A stretch of 64,000 nucleotides of DNA from Paenibacillus sp. BJ-4 (lineage in GTDB: Bacteria > Bacillota > Bacilli > Paenibacillales > Paenibacillaceae). Under the pieces are notes generated by a model that saw only the letters and a program-made list of their open reading frames with translations, made no database searches and was not told the DNA's origin. Location: contig NZ_JAIVEM010000038.1 in assembly GCF_020404765.1 (NCBI RefSeq), forward strand, positions 1 through 64,000, in the 5' to 3' direction. Made by a program: the position numbers and the translations under genes. This document shows, one piece after another, positions 61,103 to 64,000 of this stretch. Position 1 is the first letter of the stretch. Each line of letters begins with the position of its first letter.

Positions 61103-63190
61103 ATGCTGCAATCATTAAAAGCCATTGCTAACTATCGGAAAGAAAATGATCTGGCCTGGGATATGCCCACTTGGCTGAAGCTGCTTGTTTCGGCTGAGGA
61201 GCGTATTGTCAATCTGGAGCGCATCCGCTCCATAGGAGAGCTCAAGGATGCCAATCCTGTCCTGGATTATGTGGAGCGTACGCTGCTCATTTTGGACGGT
61301 CTCCCATTGTCTTTCTGGATTAAAGAGCTGCTGGAGGATGTGCTGGTATGGTCTGAGACGGCCAAAGGGGGTACAGGCCGTGAACGTCTGCGCTGGCAGC
61401 AGGAGGGCATTAATTTATTTGTACATAATATCGGCTCTTCCCAACTATATGTCAGACAGGCTCAAGCGGAGTCCCCTGCGTATCCGCGCAACAGCATGAC
61501 CCGGATTTTGATTGAGACGCACGGACTTATCGGACAGTATATACGGGGCGAAATTCCTTTTTCGGAAAATCGGCCGTTGCTGGAAATTACTCGGAAGGGC
61601 TGGCTAAGCGCCGAGGAGCTGGAGCTTGTTTTACGCGCTCTGAACGAATGCATTATCGCCGGGGTAGATCCTGCTCTATGGGAGCAGGTACGGAGTGAAG
61701 TGGAGCAGTTGATCGGCTGGATCGCATGGGATAACGTGCCTGTGGTTTGGGGCGTAAAAGAACGGCTGCAGAGATTGCGGTCCGTTTCTATTCATGAAGG
61801 GGAGCCGTTTGAACAGGCTTACGAGGAGTTAAAGCGTGAGCTAAATGTGGAAAAGGCGCTTGCTCCGCTGGAGAATCGCACGCTTTGGTATGTAGAGTCA
61901 GCTTTGCAGGATTTTTCGCTTGAAGAGCTGGTAAAGGTGTTTTTGCTCGCGCTGAGAGAGGAAACGGGACAGGAGCAGCCAGCTACGGTACGTCATATCA
62001 GCTTTGAATCTCTCATGAACACGATGTATTATGATTATCGTGGTGTCAAGAAAATTAACATATACAAAAAACGAATGATTGAAAAATATCTGAGTGCGCT
62101 GTCCTGGCAGGATCTTTTAAAAGGAAAGCGGAAGCATAACCCTCATTTGAATGTGATCGTGGAGCATAAGGAGGAGCTGCCGAGTACTGTATTTTTTAAT
62201 TTTGCATTTTCATCTGCGGCTGAGAAGCTGATTGACTTCTGTATTGAGGCAGAAAAAACGCCGCTGTATGATAAGGCCGTATTGCTGCTGTTCGATCTGT
62301 TTGGCTTACGGCGTGATGCTTATGATCGTTTTCATAATGAGGAAACGTATCTTACGGATATGAATCAGACTGTAGATTACAAAAGGGTCATTCTGGACTA
62401 CGTGACCGGAACCCGTATTCTGGACATTGGACCTGGCGGGGGCGTGCTGCTGGATCTGATTGAGCAGGAAAGGCCGGATGCAAAGCCGCTGGGGCTTGAT
62501 ATCTCAGTGAATGTTATTGAAGCACTTAAACGGAAAAAGCAATTGGAGGGTCACCGTTGGGATGTGATCAAAGGGGATGCGCTCCGATTGGAGGAATTTG
62601 TAGAGACGGGGAGCATGGACACGGTCATTTTTTCTACCATTCTCCATGAACTGTATTCTTACATCGAACGAGATGGGACCCGGTTCAATCCGCAAACAGT
62701 GGAGGCTGCTCTGGAGAGCGCCTATCGTGTGCTGGCACCCGGCGGACGCATCATTATTCGTGACGGTATTATGACTGAACCGACAGAACAGCGCAGACGT
62801 ATCCGATTCCTGGAGCCGGACGGGATGGAATGGCTGATGCGTTATGCCGAAGATTTTGCAGGTCGCCAACTTGAAATGGAGCGTGTGAGTGAGTCTGAGG
62901 CTGTATTGCCTGTGAACGATGCGATGGAATTTCTGTACACCTATACCTGGGGAGCAGAAGCCTATGTGCATGAAGTGCAGGAGCAGTTTGGTTATTTTAC
63001 CCCTTCACAGTATGAGGAGTGTATTCGTAACACACTTGGATCACAGGCGATTATTCGGGTGAACCGCCACTATTTACAGGAGGGTTATACCAAGGCGTTG
63101 TCCAAGCGTGTTGAGCTAACAGACGAGCAGGGACAGCCGGTTCCTTTGCCAGACAGTACCTGTCTGATTGTGATTGAGAAGCCGCAATAG
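61103..63190 (+). CDS. large SAM-dependent methyltransferase with an unrecognised N-terminal half
   Basis: The 695-residue protein has an all-helical N-terminal region of about 290 residues (MLQSLKAIANYRKENDLAWD onward) and a middle segment with ISFESLMNTMYYDYRGVKKI. A class I methyltransferase domain lies at about 410-600: motif I ILDIGPGGGVLLDLIEQ, GLDISVNVIEALKRK, and a motif IV region with DTVIFSTILHELYSYIERDG. A C-terminal segment follows. I recognise only the methyltransferase domain. Stand-alone class I enzymes are usually 200-300 residues, so the long fused part is unusual. GAGGTGAG precedes the ATG at 61103. It is monocistronic, with a terminator after it. Confidence 0.82.
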   Translation: MLQSLKAIANYRKENDLAWDMPTWLKLLVSAEERIVNLERIRSIGELKDANPVLDYVERTLLILDGLPLSFWIKELLEDVLVWSETAKGGTGRERLRWQQEGINLFVHNIGSSQLYVRQAQAESPAYPRNSMTRILIETHGLIGQYIRGEIPFSENRPLLEITRKGWLSAEELELVLRALNECIIAGVDPALWEQVRSEVEQLIGWIAWDNVPVVWGVKERLQRLRSVSIHEGEPFEQAYEELKRELNVEKALAPLENRTLWYVESALQDFSLEELVKVFLLALREETGQEQPATVRHISFESLMNTMYYDYRGVKKINIYKKRMIEKYLSALSWQDLLKGKRKHNPHLNVIVEHKEELPSTVFFNFAFSSAAEKLIDFCIEAEKTPLYDKAVLLLFDLFGLRRDAYDRFHNEETYLTDMNQTVDYKRVILDYVTGTRILDIGPGGGVLLDLIEQERPDAKPLGLDISVNVIEALKRKKQLEGHRWDVIKGDALRLEEFVETGSMDTVIFSTILHELYSYIERDGTRFNPQTVEAALESAYRVLAPGGRIIIRDGIMTEPTEQRRRIRFLEPDGMEWLMRYAEDFAGRQLEMERVSESEAVLPVNDAMEFLYTYTWGAEAYVHEVQEQFGYFTPSQYEECIRNTLGSQAIIRVNRHYLQEGYTKALSKRVELTDEQGQPVPLPDSTCLIVIEKPQ

Positions 63191-63240
63191 GGCTGGAATT
63201 ATTAATAGTTGGAGTTGCTAGATATTTGTTGAACAAGAGG

Positions 63241-63282
63241 ATGCCTTCTGATTTGCGCCATGCGCGATTAGAAGGCATTTTT
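63241..63282 (+). terminator. terminator of the large methyltransferase gene
   Basis: ATGCCTTCTGAT and ATTAGAAGGCAT arms followed by five T residues. Confidence 0.82.
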
Positions 63283-63309
63283 AGAAAATAACGGAAGGTG
63301 TGTTCATGT

Positions 63310-63831
63310 ATGTCCTCGCATGTGGAGATATCCGAATATGATCCGCAGTGGGCGAAGGAGTATGCGCGGGAGCGAACGAAAATTATAGAGGCTCTCGGAG
63401 AACTATGCATCGGCATAGAGCATATCGGCAGTACGTCCGTTCCTGGTCTGGGAGCCAAGCCTATTATTGATATGATGGCTGGGGTGGAGGATTTGGCAAA
63501 TATTCAATCCGATCATCATGAGCGCTTGCTTGGTAATGGATATGAATATGTACCTAAGCCTGATTTTCCAGAGCGGGCTTTCTTTCGCCGTGGAGAATGG
63601 GGAGCAGGCACTCATCATTTACATATTTATAAGTATAAAGGAGAGCATTGGCAGAATCATCTGCTGTTCCGTAACTATTTACAGTCACATCCAAAAAGCT
63701 TGCGGGCGTACAATGACCTGAAAAAAGACCTGGCGCAGCAATTCACATATGATCGTGCAGCATATACCGAAGCCAAAGGGCCGTTCATTCGGCAGATTAT
63801 TGAGCAGGCACGGCATGAAAAGCCCATTTAG
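63310..63831 (+). CDS. GrpB-family protein (UPF0157 nucleotidyltransferase-like)
   Basis: The 173-residue protein matches the GrpB family: VEISEYDPQWAKEYARERTK, GIEHIGSTSVPGLGAKPIID (the G-S-T-A/S-V-P-G nucleotidyltransferase-like motif with downstream Asp) and THHLHIYKYKGEHWQNHLLF. GrpB proteins are often linked to dephospho-CoA kinase or stand alone, with unproven activity. The ATG at 63310 is the family start; GTG 63298 is an alternative. Confidence 0.9.
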   Translation: MSSHVEISEYDPQWAKEYARERTKIIEALGELCIGIEHIGSTSVPGLGAKPIIDMMAGVEDLANIQSDHHERLLGNGYEYVPKPDFPERAFFRRGEWGAGTHHLHIYKYKGEHWQNHLLFRNYLQSHPKSLRAYNDLKKDLAQQFTYDRAAYTEAKGPFIRQIIEQARHEKPI

Positions 63832-63928
63832 AGAGAAGCCAAAAGCAGATTTGTTTTTGTTGACCAGTTTTGCATATAATACAGGAGAAGTGGCTGGGTG
63901 AACCTAATATAAAGGAGCTGTGTTGAAG

Positions 63929-64000
63929 ATGTCAAAACGTTTGATTCCTTACATCACAATGAATGGAAATGCAAAAGAAGCAATCGAATTTTATGAAAAG
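63929..64000 (+). CDS. VOC-family (PhnB/glyoxalase-like) protein, N-terminal part
   Basis: The ATG at 63929 behind AAAGGAGCTG opens 24 codons to the window edge: MSKRLIPYITMNGNAKEAIE then FYEK. The pattern P-Y-[IL]-x-[FM]-x-G-x-A-x-E-A-[IL]-x-F-Y is typical of PhnB-like VOC proteins. The rest is outside the window. Confidence 0.8.
   Translation, partial: MSKRLIPYITMNGNAKEAIEFYEK

Overview
The window looks like chromosomal DNA of a low-to-mid GC, spore-forming Firmicute, most probably a Paenibacillus of the P. polymyxa group. This is inferred from gene content (YugP, YqzE, YqhG/YqhH, YitT, YkvI, DUF1361, CotSA-type glycosyltransferase, sporulenol-type SqhC, a T-box leader, an Amt transporter with a GlnR/TnrA box) and from frequent GTG and TTG starts behind strong AGGAGG-type ribosome sites. 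I could not run a database search, so the species is not proven.

Layout. 0-13.7 kb: the 3' end of an IS3-type insertion sequence, a secreted glycoside-hydrolase-like protein, YitT, a CshA-type DEAD-box helicase, a YesL-like protein, a probable 6S RNA, thiol peroxidase, rhomboid protease, a LysR regulator, a MerR-YugP pair, and an operon of ammonium transporter, DUF294 nucleotidyltransferase and DEDDh exonuclease under a GlnR/TnrA box. 13.7-34.5 kb: mostly housekeeping genes (a broken MocR regulator, citramalate synthase, DinB, ferredoxin, L,D-transpeptidase, PyrD, small alarmone synthetase, RsmF-like and RsuA-like RNA enzymes, a diguanylate cyclase, CotSA-like, YkvI-like, DedA, Xpt) and several small unknown genes. 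One unknown gene (33996-34535, minus) has a promoter whose start region is covered by two tandem LexA-type dyads.

34.7-37.4 kb: a small, decayed genomic island at tRNA-Leu(CAG). Next to the tRNA lies the C-terminus of a tyrosine recombinase. The cargo is one complete gene, a squalene-hopene/sporulenol-type cyclase with a sigma-E-like promoter. The far end is a degraded second copy of the tRNA 3' half with its terminator. 37.5-52.8 kb: MsrA, a frameshifted deacetylase, an amidase, the yqzE/yqhG/yqhH neighbourhood, a FabF paralogue, a WYL regulator with a zinc-ribbon/GyrI-like protein, a divergent MFS-TetR pair with repeated operator motifs, and a frameshifted aminotransferase behind an alanine-type T-box. 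53.7-60.9 kb: an arabinan or arabino-oligosaccharide locus, with an ArsR-type regulator divergent from a binding protein, two permeases, a lipoprotein GH43 and a cytoplasmic GH43. 61-64 kb: a large unusual methyltransferase, GrpB, and the start of a VOC/PhnB-like gene.

Three otherwise conserved genes (MocR regulator, polysaccharide deacetylase, aminotransferase) are broken by frameshifts of one or two bases. This could be real decay or sequence error. The observations I rate highest are the transporter-linked nucleotidyltransferase/exonuclease module, the tRNA-Leu cyclase island, the tandem-dyad promoter on an unknown gene, and the 695-residue methyltransferase with an unrecognised N-terminal half.
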